Source: Termitomyces sp. T153 (Eukaryota > Basidiomycota > Agaricomycetes > Agaricales > Lyophyllaceae). From it: a DNA stretch of 64,000 nt. This document shows positions 31,829-42,602 of the stretch, one piece after another. The notes below the pieces were generated by a model. The model was not told where the DNA came from. It searched no databases and was given only the letters and a program-made list of their open reading frames with translations. Position 1 is the stretch's first letter; each line of letters opens with the position of its first letter. The DNA lies in assembly GCA_018296165.2 (NCBI GenBank), contig JACKQL020000132.1, positions 55,991 to 119,990 of the forward strand, written 5' to 3'. A program made the translations under genes and the position numbers.

Positions 31829-33855
31829 TCATGGCACAATCTCATCTGGAGGATGGGATGGTGCTGGGCCTGTCATATCCACATCCATCAAATGCCCAGT
31901 TGCAGCAATGAGACTGGCCAAAATGGTTTCAACACTAGTGGGCACAGTGGATTCATTATTGGCTGCTGGTCTGGTAGCAATGGTGGAGTTGGTGATGATG
32001 GCAGTGGGCCCAGTGGAAATGATGGAGTCAGTGGCAATGGCTGAGTTGGTGATACTAGCAGTGGGCCTAGTGAGATCAACAGATATGGTAGCAGACCTGC
32101 TGGAATTGCTAGAATCAGTCATAATAGCAATGGAGTCACTGATGAGAGTAGAGTCATTAGCAATGGTGGACTGATCAACAGTGATGGCTACAGCAGTGGC
32201 ATGGTCCATCTCACTCTCATCCTCCTTGAGCTGGGCAGCCTTGTCATCATTGGGCTCTTCTGCTTCAGCAATGGGTGCCAGAGTAGAAGCCAGTGCAGGT
32301 GGAAGGCTGCTGGTGCTGGAGGCTGGTTGGATGGGGGGGAGGAGATTTGAAGCTGGTTTTGAAGGTTGTTGACCATGCCTTGGAGTGCAACAATGTCAAC
32401 TTTGTTCTGCATGAGATGCCCAGCATGAGCCTCAACAGTTTGCTTTGTCCTGTTGAGGTCAGATGTCATGCCTATAATACTCATGTCAATGATGTCCACA
32501 TGCTCATCAAGTGCTCACAGCATTGTATTGTACTGCCAGAGCATCTTCTCCATCTCTGTAAACCTTGTCTCTTCAGCTAGCACAAACCCTGACCTCATCT
32601 CTTCCAATACAACCTCAATTCCTTTCTTGATGAAATCAAGCCATTGGTTCAACTCCACCATAGCTTGTGAAAGGACAGCTTTGATGGATTTGGTAGAGAT
32701 GGGCAGATCCACCTGCTGCTTGCCCTTTCCCTTTTTGCTTGTTGTCAGCATGTCTGCTCACTCCTTCCCCTTTCTGCTGGGTGCTGGCAGATATGTCCAT
32801 TCCTTTCCCCTTCCCTTTCTGCTGGCTGCTGGCATATCCACCAGCCAGATTGTTGACAGCCCAGCAACTGGTGTTGTTGGTTCTGTCTGTTGTCAGTCAA
32901 TGATTTCAGTTGGGGAAATCAACACTTACCCTCAACATACTCAGCAGACTTGAATTTTCTCTGCCTTTTCTCCTTCTTTCCCTTCTTGCCCTTGTTCCTC
33001 CAGACCTCTTTCTTGTGATCCCTCATGAGACTGCTGAGGACAAGCCAGCAGGCATTGCACAAGGTTCCTCCCTTTGTCTTGATACATTGGAGCCCCTTTT
33101 GACAGTATTGGCAAGGAGGGTTGAGCCATACCCCTGCATGAGGTGCTGTCATGAAGTACTTCTCTAACCTCATTGACAGTGTGATCTCCCCCTGCCAATG
33201 TTCCTCCTTATTGGAATGATTGTTGTCATCATTCAAGTCATCCTTGTTGTCTTCATCTAAGGCAACAGATTGATATTCAGACTGGCTGGGAGGAGGAGGA
33301 CTGTGAGGTGAAGTTTGGGCAGTGTATTTCCTCCATTCTTGTTAGGGAATCTGTGCTTTGCTAGCCTTTTTGATCAGCTGGGGTTGGGCTGGGACTAGCT
33401 CTGCTGGTGATAACAGACTTGACACCAATACTCTACCAGGTTTTGATGAGGGACCTGCTGGGGACAGCAGAGCCACTGTGGACACCAGACTCACTGGTAT
33501 TACTGGATCTGCTGCAACCATCAGCAGATCAATTGCTGAAATCTGTTCTGAAATTTCCAAAGGTGAGGGATACAATGTTGAATACAGACCTGCCACTCCT
33601 CCTGCTGCCTGGCCCTTGTTGACCTCCTGGGCTTCCTTCCTTGTCTATGACTCCTTGAAATATGTCCCTGCCTTCTCTTTTAACTCCTCAATTGCCTTTG
33701 CATCTGACAGCTTGCCCAATGAAATTCAGAGGGCCTCTTTGGAAAAGCTTTTCCTTGTCTCCAGGACAAGTTGTTTGTCCTTGGCCTGGGAAATTTGCTT
33801 CCAGAAAGATTTCTTCAACACCATCTATAAGTGTGGCATATTATCCTACAAGTAA
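31829..33855 (-). pseudogene. Unknown gene remnant: Cys cluster plus coiled coil
   Basis: Minus-strand frames in order: 33596-33342 (Pro/Ser-rich, PLSPAGPSSKP); 33236-32919 with a Cys cluster CQYCQKGLQCIKTKGG...CNAC (33131-33080) followed by a Lys/Arg-rich stretch; 32751-32515 (KSIKAVLSQAMVELNQWLDFIKKGIEVV, helical); 32499-32188 (HAGHLMQNKVDIVALQGMVNNLQNQLQ, coiled coil); and 32209-31829 (Thr/Ser/Ile repeats). Genes combining a CxxC-x-C-x-CxxC cluster with basic and coiled segments are common near transposons in mushroom genomes. I do not assign a function. Several stops and frame changes indicate decay; exon joins are unresolved. Confidence 0.4.
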
Positions 33856-35272
33856 GGCTGCTCACCAATTGCTTAACCCTACCCTGGAGATCTGAGAAGT
33901 CTCCTCTCAGAGCAGAGACCAACACAGAGTTCTCAGTGTTGTAGAGCTGTTGGAAAAGGACCTCAGTGAATAGAGGCATAGTGTAGTGGACAGCAATGAG
34001 CAGATGAGCAGCAGTTGGTGAGCAAAAGAGGACTTGAAAGTCAAGAATTTGAAAATTAGGGTCATATGCATCTGTTGATTTACATGTACTGCCCAAAAGC
34101 AGTATGACTGCCAAAGAAGGTTGAATTTGATGCTTTGATGAGATTGTGATGGCTGCCAAAGAAGATTGATGCCTTCCAACTGATCCTCTATGAAGAATTC
34201 TGATGCATTCCCAAGCATCTAAAAAAACCATGACTAATATGATGTGTTCTCCATTGATTTTGTTCAACTGGCATAATGCTTGTTTTTGCTGTTCCTTGAT
34301 TGTTATTTCTGCAGTTAAACTAGATCTTCATATCATTTTTCATTTAAGTGGCTTGTTGCCAGTGGTGGTACCAGCTTTAGCCACCACCTGTCTACTCAAC
34401 ATATTTCTGATGGTGCTAGGCAGATATGTTCCTGAGGGCAGATTTTGTCACAAGCAGTGGCAGCCAGTCATGAGAAATGGCCAGTGGCCAGATCTGCCGC
34501 CAGTCTGCTGACACCAGCAGATTTTAGTGTTGAGCAGGGCTGGTCACTGTTAAATGTGATTGCAATTGACCTGGTAGTAATTAGCAGCTCCAGATCCTGG
34601 TCAAAAGACTCTGCTGGATATGTATAGTATGGTGCAATGTACAGCCTCTGCAGCACCCAATAACATGCTACATTGTAGAGATTCCACTATGGTGTAGTGG
34701 ACTCCACCAGTGATGCAGGATACAATCCAAAGCATGCTCCACTGTAATGTAGGATACACTACATATGTATGTCTCTATGTGTCATGTGAAATGTACTGTC
34801 TTTGAATGTGCCTCTTCAAGCAACACTTCTGGCTGTTCTTTGAGGAAGAAGCATATCCCATCATGTATTTTCTATCAAAGAAAGTCTAGAACATTGAATT
34901 TCACAATCAAACATGGCCAAAGAAGTGGCATAAGACTCTTAAAAGCTTCTACTTATTCTTTAGAAAGGAGAATAGTTACCCTAATGGACTTTTAGAGGTT
35001 TATGACATATGGAATGTTTTGACTATGAATCTGACTTGAATTTGATTGATGATAGCTTCTAACTTGGAATATGTGTTCTGTGATGTTAGGTGGTACCAAA
35101 ATTGAATTATAAAATTGAATCCCTAACCAAACAAAGTCAGGCTATACTTGGACTGGAGTGCTGTCAGCTGTATGTGTCAGGGGACCATGCAGCTGGACCC
35201 TGGGTTTGTTCTTTTATTTCAAGACAACTGCTCATTGTAGGCCTCCCATCATTTGGTTGTGTGATTAGATCA
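33856..35272. other. No gene; single Helitron-like repeat unit
   Basis: No convincing coding frame. At 35113-35155 one unit (ctaaccaaacaaagtcaggc) resembles the Helitron subterminal repeats and may be a relic of another Helitron end. Confidence 0.3.
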
Positions 35273-35302
35273 GCATGTGCATCACTGTAGTGATGCACAT
35301 GC
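35273..35302. repeat. Perfect 30-bp palindrome
   Basis: GCATGTGCATCACT and AGTGATGCACATGC around a GT centre: 14 paired positions with no mismatch. Confidence 0.85.
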
Positions 35303-35384
35303 AAGTCATATGATTCTCTGTCCTACTGTGCAGTTGTGTTCCATGAGTCCAAAGGCCTAGAGTGCAGCATCTGGCCTAGGAGTT

Positions 35385-35523
35385 CTTCAGACTTGTTCTC
35401 TTTGGATCTCCCTTTGCCAGGTGTGTAGTTATACTTGTAAACACTGTACAGCACTGAATAGACTTTGGATCTCTCTTTGCCAGTTGTGTGATTGAGCCAC
35501 AGCCTCCAGAGGTCACCCTTACA
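35385..35523 (+). repeat. LTR (3' portion) of LTR-4
   Basis: Similar to 40182-40324 (cagacttgttctcttt...tttgccagttgtgtga...cccttaca). The LTR start is not defined. The sequence after it, GCAGAACAACTCTG, matches the LTR-2 and LTR-7 leaders. Confidence 0.65.
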
Positions 35524-35643
35524 GCAGAACAACTCTGTAGATTTGGTCTGGGAGCCCACTTTTTGATTGCTTGAATTTCTTCTTGGTTTCCTCAAAAAAG
35601 GTCTCTTTCCCACTAGTGTTTTAGTACTCCCTGTGTTCCTCCT

Positions 35644-36903
35644 ATGGCCCAATCAACCCCTCCAGCACCTTCCCCTGATGCTTCAAGCCCCCAGAATAAT
35701 GCCTGGAGCTGTTTGCTGTCCCTGGAGACACAGGTTCAACTTACTCAAGCCTCCCTTACCTCCCACACTATTGAACTCACTGAGCTCCATAAAACCACTG
35801 AAGCAGTATCTTTCCCTCCAAGCCCTCCTGGAATGTCTCCCCCTCACTTCTACTCCTTTTTCTGGACCCCCAGCAGCTGCAGGAAGGTTCTCTTCTGCAC
35901 GTAACTCTGAGGTTTCAGCACCCCACTCCAAACATCCTTGCCCTGCACTCCCTGATGTATTTGATGGAAACCAGAGAGTTGTGGAATGTTTCCTTCAGTC
36001 TTGCATCACCTATATCCAGTTGAGTAGTGAAGCCCTTTGCCTCTGATGCCTTGAAAATCACCTGTGTTCTCTTCTATATCAAGGCAGGCCAAGCCTCAAC
36101 TTATGTGTTGTGCATTTTTTGATGCCTAGGAGGAGTTGAGATTTTCTCTGGCTAGATGGAGTTTGAGAGAAGGGGTTCTGAGCTGAGTTTTTTCTCCTTG
36201 ACCCTGCCAAGACTGCAGCTCTTGCCCTTTGAGACCAAACCCAGTTTGGTCAAGAGAAGCAGTCACTTAACAAGTACATTGACTCTTTCTGTGCCTTAGT
36301 CAAACAGGCTGGATATCCAGATGGTCTGCAACTCTGCCTAACCTTCTGTGATGGACTCCACCCCTCTCTTATAAATTGTATTGACAGTATGGCTGAGGAG
36401 CACCTAGATGATGGGTATGTCAATACCTGGTACAAGGTGGCATGTGACCAGTAGTAGCTGAGGAGTTACAACATGAGCTGTGGCAGACACAACTCTAAAT
36501 GTCTCCTTTTCCTCATGGCAGGTTCACTCCCCAAGTTCCCCCTTCCATGCCTGCCCTAGTAGCCTCATGAGCAGGTGCAGCTCTTCCCATTCCATCTCAT
36601 GTTGCCTCTTTGTGCTCTCTACCCTAAGGAGTCCCAATGGATGTCAATGCCTCCCAACAGCAATCCTCTACTCTTCTATCATGCCACTACTGTGGAAAGG
36701 CTGGTTATTTTGCCTGTCACTGTCCTCAAAGGCTAGAAGTCTGCTATCTGGCTTTATCAGAGCAAAAAGAACTGCGCATCCAACTCCTAGCCACTCAGGA
36801 TGCAATAGGAACCACCTCTCCTAATGCACCTAAAGCCATCCACTCTGATGAGGTGGCCAATGGATTGGAGGAGGTTCTGGCTGAGTTGAAGGAGGATTTT
36901 TAA
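35644..36903 (+). pseudogene. Gag of LTR-4
   Basis: Starts MAQSTPPAPSPDASS at 35644. Gag core pieces are DVFDGNQRVVECFLQSC, SYTYIQ-type helices and DEYID-like blocks, then the second part near 36230-36450 (YIDSFCALVKQAGYPDGLQLC). Zinc knuckle CHYCGKAGYFACHC near 36680, in which the usual His (GHF) is Tyr, fitting CAC to TAC. It ends with AELKEDF-stop at 36903. Stops near 36120 and 36454 and frame changes are present. Confidence 0.75.
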
Positions 36904-36914
36904 AAGGGCAATGG

Positions 36915-37592
36915 ATGACCTGTACACCTCCATTGCCTAGTGCTAATCATTTTGCTCCCCTGTCCATAGAATCAAATATATCTGTTGCTACCTTTGATAC
37001 TAAGGCCAAAATGATAAGTCTCACCTCAGACATACAAACCTCCTCTCCAGCCAAAGTCTCTGCTGGAAACACACCTTCTAACCCATGCCTCCAGATTTAT
37101 GCATGAGAATGCCATCTCTCTCATTGTTACATTGTTGCTTCCACCCCTTCTTCCAACTCCCTCAAGCTACAGGTAGAAATTGAGACAATGGATGCTCAGC
37201 AGACTCAAGATGTGGTTGCCCTGCTTGACAGTGGGGAAACAGGCCTCTTCCTTAACACAGACTATGTGCAACAACACTGCCTCACCACTTGCCCCCTTTC
37301 CTGTCCTGTGCCCATGTACAATGTGGATGGCATGCTCAATAAAGCTGGCTCTATTTGCTCTGCTCTGTGGGGGATCTGGCCTTCCATTACCACAACCACT
37401 CAAAGTGGGCTGCTTTTGCTGTCACTAGTTTGGGAAAACAAGGGGTTCACCTAATTATGTAAACACAACTCTGAGATCAACTGGACTAAGGGTGAGGTGA
37501 AGATGAGCTGTTACCCTCATCATTGCATTACTTGTGCAGAAGAAGCCCATCAGGAGCAGAGAGCCAAGGTTTGTGCACATGCTGCTGTTTTG
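36915..37592 (+). pseudogene. Protease region of LTR-4
   Basis: ALLDSGETGLFLNTDYVQQH near 37215 corresponds to the aspartic protease ALLDSGAxGLFLD of LTR-2 and LTR-5. CAEEAHQEQRAKVC near 37555 matches the linker at 50627 in LTR-5. The coding sequence then stops abruptly at the junction with LTR-9. Confidence 0.7.
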
Positions 37593-37604
37593 TGAGTCAA
37601 AAAA

Positions 37605-39250
37605 GGTTGGAGGAGTTCAAGGGGGCATTGGAGGTAACTCCAGGGGAGTGGGGTGGCTGGAAACAAGGTCAGGGGTCCAGGGAGTGGGTTATGACATCAC
37701 CCCCTCTTCAGCATTGAGACCCTCAAGATGCAGGGCATGAGTTGGGGATGGGTGGGGGCATGGGAATCAAAGTCTGATCAATATTGATCAAACTGCAGCA
37801 AGTGGTGGTGGCATGGGGAACAAAGTTGAAGTGTGATTGTTGTTCATCAAGAAGCTCTTCCTAAGGAATTAAAGGGAGGTGGGACATACTCTGGTGTTCC
37901 TCATTTCTTCTCATGTCTTCTGCAGCCTCATTGTCATTGTCTCTATTGCCAACCCCACCCCCTTCTGGCAACAACCACATGGCCATGTGAGCAGAGTATA
38001 AGCATTGTCAACAGGAGTTTGACCAGCAACAGGACTATAAGAAGGTGGAGGCAATGACCTGCTGTCATGAGTGTGGTGCTTTTTCTTTCTCTGAAGTCAC
38101 TGATCAAGCTCCAATAGAATTGTCCTCAGTAGTAGTGGGTTCCTCTGGGGGTTCCTCTCATATAAGGGGGTTGGGGCCTGTTGGCCATTCAGTTCCTGCT
38201 GCTCCAGGGCATTCTACAAGGCCCAGCTTGGGAGCAGGGATTGTCTATGTTGTCCCAGAGGTGGAGAGGGTTCCACAGGCACAGATGATGCTGGAGATGT
38301 TTGCAAGGGCATTGGGGTGGGCACAGGGTCCTCCAATCCTGAAGTGGTGCCAGCATGAGGCTCTGGTGAGTCCCCACCTCATTCTTCAGTGTTTGCTGAC
38401 TAGTTGTTCCAGTGCACCCTCTGTGCCCAGTAGGGGAAGCTGTGTGAGTTTGATGAGCCTTCTGTAGGGTCCTGCCATGATATGTCAGTTTGCCTCCCAT
38501 GCTGTGCAAGGCATGAGAAATGTTCAGTCTCATTGGAGTAGCAAGTAGCCTGCATTACTGTGGAGCAGGGGTAGGAGAAGATCTGAGTGAGGGGGGAGTT
38601 GGGCAAGAGTTAGAAGGCTATGGTATTAGGCCAGGGCTCAGGTTTGGAGGGTGAGAAGAGTGTGGGGCAGCTGGTAGAGAAGGTGGGGCCCCTGCAGGGT
38701 GGGCAGAGGGAGGAGGACACAGTGCCATGCAACAAGGGTAAATAGAGGGCCTCTCCACTACCAGAGGCAGGGCCCAGCAAGAGGCTGCAGGGCTAGGAGG
38801 CAATGGCAGGCCCTCCTGGGCCCCACATGTATTCTCCTAGCTTGGGGGCACTGATGGGGCATTCATCAAGTTCTCCTGAGCCTGTGCCCTCAATCACCAA
38901 AATGTTTCTTTATTGTCAGATGGAGGGATTATCAAAGATGCTGACAATGTGAGGGGGAGAGCTCTAAAGGGCAGGGGAGGACCAAGACATAGTGCAGAAG
39001 GAGAGAGATGTGTTGCAGCAGGATTATGACATGGCAGTGCAGACAGCCATAGCAAGAGCATTGGAAGTGCAGGGTCTGTAGGAGTGCCTGACACAGTTTG
39101 AGGCACAATCTGCAGAGGAAGCAGAGGAATGGCAGGGCTCAGAGGAGGGGAGCTTGGGCAGAGGCAGAGGCTGCAAGGCAATGGGAAGAGTGGTTGGTAA
39201 ATGAGGCTGCCTCAGGGCATGTAGGTGTATTACATGAGTGTTTCTTCCTT
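37605..39250 (-). mobile_element. LTR-9: inverted 3' fragment of an LTR-6-type element
   Basis: 37605-37696 is the reverse complement of the first bases of the LTR-6 LTR (GGGAGTGGGTTATGACA), next to the reversed polypurine tract (TCACCCCCTCTTCAG). The following 1.5 kb match the region between integrase and 3' LTR of LTR-6. The element is therefore on the minus strand; its pol is missing after about 39250. Confidence 0.65.
37913..39250 (+). pseudogene. Antisense accessory gene, copy in LTR-9
   Basis: Lies on the strand opposite to its element. ATG 37913 begins MSSAASLSLSLLPTPPPSG, like MSSSAYSPAPSASSS in the LTR-6 copy. Shared further blocks are a cluster ending PILKWCQ (38335-38352), a splice donor ctctg/GTGAGT at 38366, and a downstream block RRWEEWLVNEA near 39190 (RRWEEWLTNKA in LTR-6). 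The predicted protein is Ser/Pro-rich at the start with a charged coiled coil at the end. Function unknown; the copy has stops. Confidence 0.5.
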
Positions 39251-40115
39251 TGTTCTTGGCTTCTTCTGATGTGGTCTGGGTAGGCTGGATCTGAGAATAC
39301 TGGGTCCTCCTGAATGGGGCTTTAGTAGCCTTTGCTTTGATTCAGAATAGGGTAGCACAGGTGCCTGGGGATCATCCTCCAGAATTGGAGCAGAGGGTGT
39401 TGCAGTTAGGATGGTTGTTGGCAGGGCACTAGCATCTAGACTCAATCCCCAGGCTGGTATTTGTGCCCCAGGATCCTCCCACATCATAGTATCTTGCCAT
39501 GTCATCTTTTGCCTTTGCTAGTGCTACTCAGGCCTCCTCCTGTAACCTCCTCATCTGGTCCACAAACTCATTCACTGCTTTTCTCTCCAAGGGTCAGGCC
39601 CAGGGTTCAAAGCCCATGTGTGGGTGCTATTCAGTATCAAGGAAGAATGGGGAGAACTGAGTGGATGCATGAACATGGTTGTTGGACTGGAACTCAGCAT
39701 TGAGGAGGAGTTTGTCCCAGTCATTCTGGTGTTTGTTGCAGAAAAGGCAGAGATACTGCTGCAACTCCTAGTTTACATGCTTAGTCTGGCTGTTGGACTA
39801 TGGTTAGTAGGCAGTGAAGGTGTGAAGCTTCACTCCAAGCAACCAGTAGAGCTCCTTCATGAACTCCACCATGAATTGTGGTCCCCAGTCAGAGACATAA
39901 GCATTGGAGAGGCTATGCAGTTTCCAGACATTCCTCTGATATAGGTTCATAGCATCCATGGCAGAGTAGAAGATGGTGTGAGTCAGAATGAAGTGCACTT
40001 GCTTACTGAACAGGTCCACTACCACTGTCAGGAAACTGCCAATACACATGCATGGCTTGGTCATGTGTTCAGTCACATGATCAGTTGCTATGTGCATTCT
40101 GCACAGAACCCACAT
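39251..40115 (-). pseudogene. LTR-8: gypsy integrase fragment
   Basis: Minus frame 40115-39804 reads VVVDLFSKQVHFILTH, VSDWGPQFMVEFMKELYWLLGVKLH, which is the integrase core of the LTR-2/LTR-7 family. 39800-39251 is similar to the post-integrase region of LTR-7 (52430-52950). Both ends are cut; no LTR belongs to it. SDW instead of SDR or SDQ fits a CpG change. Confidence 0.7.
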
Positions 40116-40181
40116 GGCAAGGTATGCACATGTTTAGCAAGGTCATGTGACCAGAGTGATTTTTCCAAACTCTGGCATTGA

Positions 40182-40324
40182 AGATCCTCAGACTTGTTCT
40201 CTTTGAATCTCCCTCTACCAGGTGTGTATTCCTACTTATAAACATTGTACTGTGCTGAATAGACTTTGGATCTCCCTTTGCCAGTTGTGTGACTGAGCCA
40301 CAGCCTCCAAAGGTTGCCCTTACA
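40182..40324 (+). repeat. LTR (3' portion) of LTR-5
   Basis: Related to 35385-35523; ends GCCCTTACA followed by GCAGAAAAAGTCTC. Start of the LTR not defined. Confidence 0.65.
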
Positions 40325-40441
40325 GCAGAAAAAGTCTCTAGATTTGGTCTGGGAGCCTCCTTTTTAATTATCTGAGATTCTACCTAGTCCTTCAAAAAGT
40401 CTCTCCTCCACCAGTGTCTTAGTGTTCCCTGTGCTCTTCCT

Positions 40442-40920
40442 ATGACCCAGCCAACCCCTTCAGCACCTCCCCCTGGCGCTTTGATTCCCCAGGACAATGC
40501 CTGGAGTTGTTTGCTGTCCCTAGAGACACAGATTCAACTTATCTAAGCCTCTCTTACTTCCCACATGGCTGAACTCACTGGACTCCATCAAACTACTGAA
40601 GCAGTACCTCCTTCTCTCCAAGCTCTTCTGTAACATCTTCTCCTTGCTCCTACCACACCTCCTATGCCCCCAGCAGATGCAGAATGGTTGGTGTCTGCAC
40701 CTAGCTCAGGCTTTTTGGCTCCAACTGCTGCAGAACAGTTTGCATCTGCATCTGGCTTAGGCTTTTCAGCTCCCCATTCCAAACTCCCTCATTCTGCACT
40801 CTGTAATGTATATGATGGAGATCATAAGGTTGGAGAGTGCTTCCTCCAATCCTGTATCACCTATATCTATCTGAGTGGTGAAGCCTTTACCTCAGATGCC
40901 TTAAAAATTGCCTGGGTTAT
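40442..40920 (+). pseudogene. Gag of LTR-5, first part
   Basis: MTQPTPSAPPPGALI at 40442, DNAWSCLLSLETQIQL, then stops and NVYDGDHKVGECFLQSC near 40808, ending LKIAWV at 40920 where LTR-6 is inserted. The continuation (SYMKASQASTYALHIFQHLGG) is at 49160. Equivalent to LKIAWVLLYMKTRHASTYAL in LTR-2. Confidence 0.8.
40916..40920. repeat. Target site duplication of LTR-6 (GTTAT)
   Basis: GTTAT at 40916-40920 is repeated at 49155-49159, on either side of LTR-6. Confidence 0.88.
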
Positions 40921-41833
40921 TGTCATGACCCACTCCCTAGATTCCCAACATTATTCCCAGTCCTTCCCAATGCCCCACCAAACTCCCCCAACTCTTGCTC
41001 ATCCTCTGGGCCCACTCTGGGTAACTTCAACACTTCTCTGGCAAACTCTGACAGCCCCCTGACCAGCTCTGACACCTTCTCTGCAGCCATCAACACTTCC
41101 TCTGAGCCCCTGAAACCCTTCTCCACTATTCCTGATCCCAGCTCACTACCCTGGTTTGCCCAACCTGCTCCAGAGTATCATGACAACCCCAGAGTGGCCC
41201 ATGTCCCCAAATGATCCCATCAGAATATCACTGTGGCCCATCCCTTGATTGTACCCAACACCTATCAACTCCACATAGCTCCATCAAGCTCTGTTGCCAT
41301 GCCCGCTATTCTCTGGAGCTATCCAGTAGTCAGTATATGAGTTGTAGAGTAGCTCCTCATACTCTAGTCTTGATATTACTTGTGTTTACTGGTTTCTTGT
41401 GCCTTGTGTTTTGTTCTGTCTCCATTTCTATTTCTAGTCTCAAATCTACCTTTTCTGTCTGTCTTATCTTGTCTCATCTCTGTCTTGTCTCAATTGTCTC
41501 CTTCTCCTTTATTTTCCTAAGTTCTTCCTATCTCCAACATCAGTATGAACTCTGCACACATGCCATGACCCCCAAAACATTCTTACAATAACTCTGGACT
41601 TTGCTTCCCACTCGGCCCTAAACTCATCAAGTCTTACTTGATCCCTCCATCAGACTCCAGCTCTGCCCCCAATCCTAGCAAAGCCCCTGTCTACTCTGCA
41701 GTCTGTTTACATGCCTACAGACTTGTCCCTAATGCTGCTCAAGCCCAATATCAATATACTTAGTCTTAGACTTCTCTGAACCACTCTGGACTTGCTCAGA
41801 CCACTTCCTGTAGCTTTCCCTTGTAAGTCTCAT
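40921..41833 (+). repeat. 5' LTR of LTR-6 (3' end deleted)
   Basis: TGTCATGACCCACTCCC... aligns with 48135-49045 through tgcaagtctca. It contains a run of TCTGTCTT/TGTCTCA repeats (41400-41510). Confidence 0.85.
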
Positions 41834-42300
41834 GCTCTCTGCTTTGCCCTCCATTGTGCTCTGCCTCAATGGATCAAGGACATCCTTTGCCTCATATGCA
41901 AGCAAACCACCTATAATGGGTACAAGGCACTTGTTACACAGGTTGACCAATGCTACTAGAAAGATTGCAGCAAAAACATGGCACCTCAGACCCTGTGGAA
42001 CACCTTCAGTAACACCAACTGGCAGGCCAGAGCAACCAACAGCATTTGATTCTCAATTTCCACCAACCCTGCCAACTTCGTGCCCCATTTTCCTCTGGGC
42101 TAAGGAACTACCAGCACAAATCAACCTCTGGGACAATGCCCACCTGCCCAGCTCAACACCGCCAACCTCCACAGGACTCTGGAGCAACTCTGGACTGGTA
42201 CTCTTTGATGTCTCACCCTCCTCCAAGAACCCCGAGACCACAATCAACCACTCCTGGACTCCTCTGCAGCTCCATTCCAGGTCTGCATGGTTATTTGTCA
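41834..42300 (+). pseudogene. Gag C-terminal remnant of LTR-6
   Basis: In the frame giving ALPQWIKDILCLICKQTT, then YKALVTQVDQCYWKDCSKN, this resembles the end of the Gag core of the Tf1/sushi type of gypsy elements (LPxxIKD...IDxRYW). No zinc knuckle was found. Downstream frames are interrupted. Confidence 0.6.
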
Positions 42301-42602
42301 TCAATGTCTGACTCAATGGCTTGCCCAAGGTACTCCCTGCTCTTGTTGACAGCAGTGCCTCCAGTACCTTCATCAGCAGTCAACTCAACCTCCAATGCAA
42401 TGACCTCAACAAACCCCTCAAGCTCCAATTCTTTGATGGAAGCCCTACTATGATAGGAATCACTCAATACCACAACACCACCCTCACCCTTGACAATAAC
42501 CTGCAGTTTCAGGCCTGGCTCCTTGTCACCCAACTACCCTTGTTGACTCTGATTGTACTTGGACTTCTGTGCCTGCAAGACATCAATCCTGACATCAACT
42601 GA
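42300..42602 (+). pseudogene. Protease of LTR-6
   Basis: LPALVDSSASSTFISSQL (42330) corresponds to the aspartic protease motif (A/L)xDSGAxxxFIS, with the Gly changed to Ser (GGC to AGC). It continues LKLQFFDGSP and PLLTLIVLGLLCLQDINPDIN, equivalent to the ILGxxWL block. Confidence 0.7.

Larger units (their letters stand above)
35385..37592 (+). mobile_element. LTR-4: 5' part of a gypsy element
   Basis: LTR, gag and protease of the same family as LTR-5. It is cut off in the linker after protease at about 37592, where sequence of the inverted LTR-9 element begins. Confidence 0.75.

Noticed and set aside
41211..41591. ORF of 126 codons in the LTR-6 5' LTR
   Set aside because: Lies in the non-coding LTR; Ser/Phe/Leu-rich from TGTCT repeats; a shorter version is in the 3' LTR with different ends.
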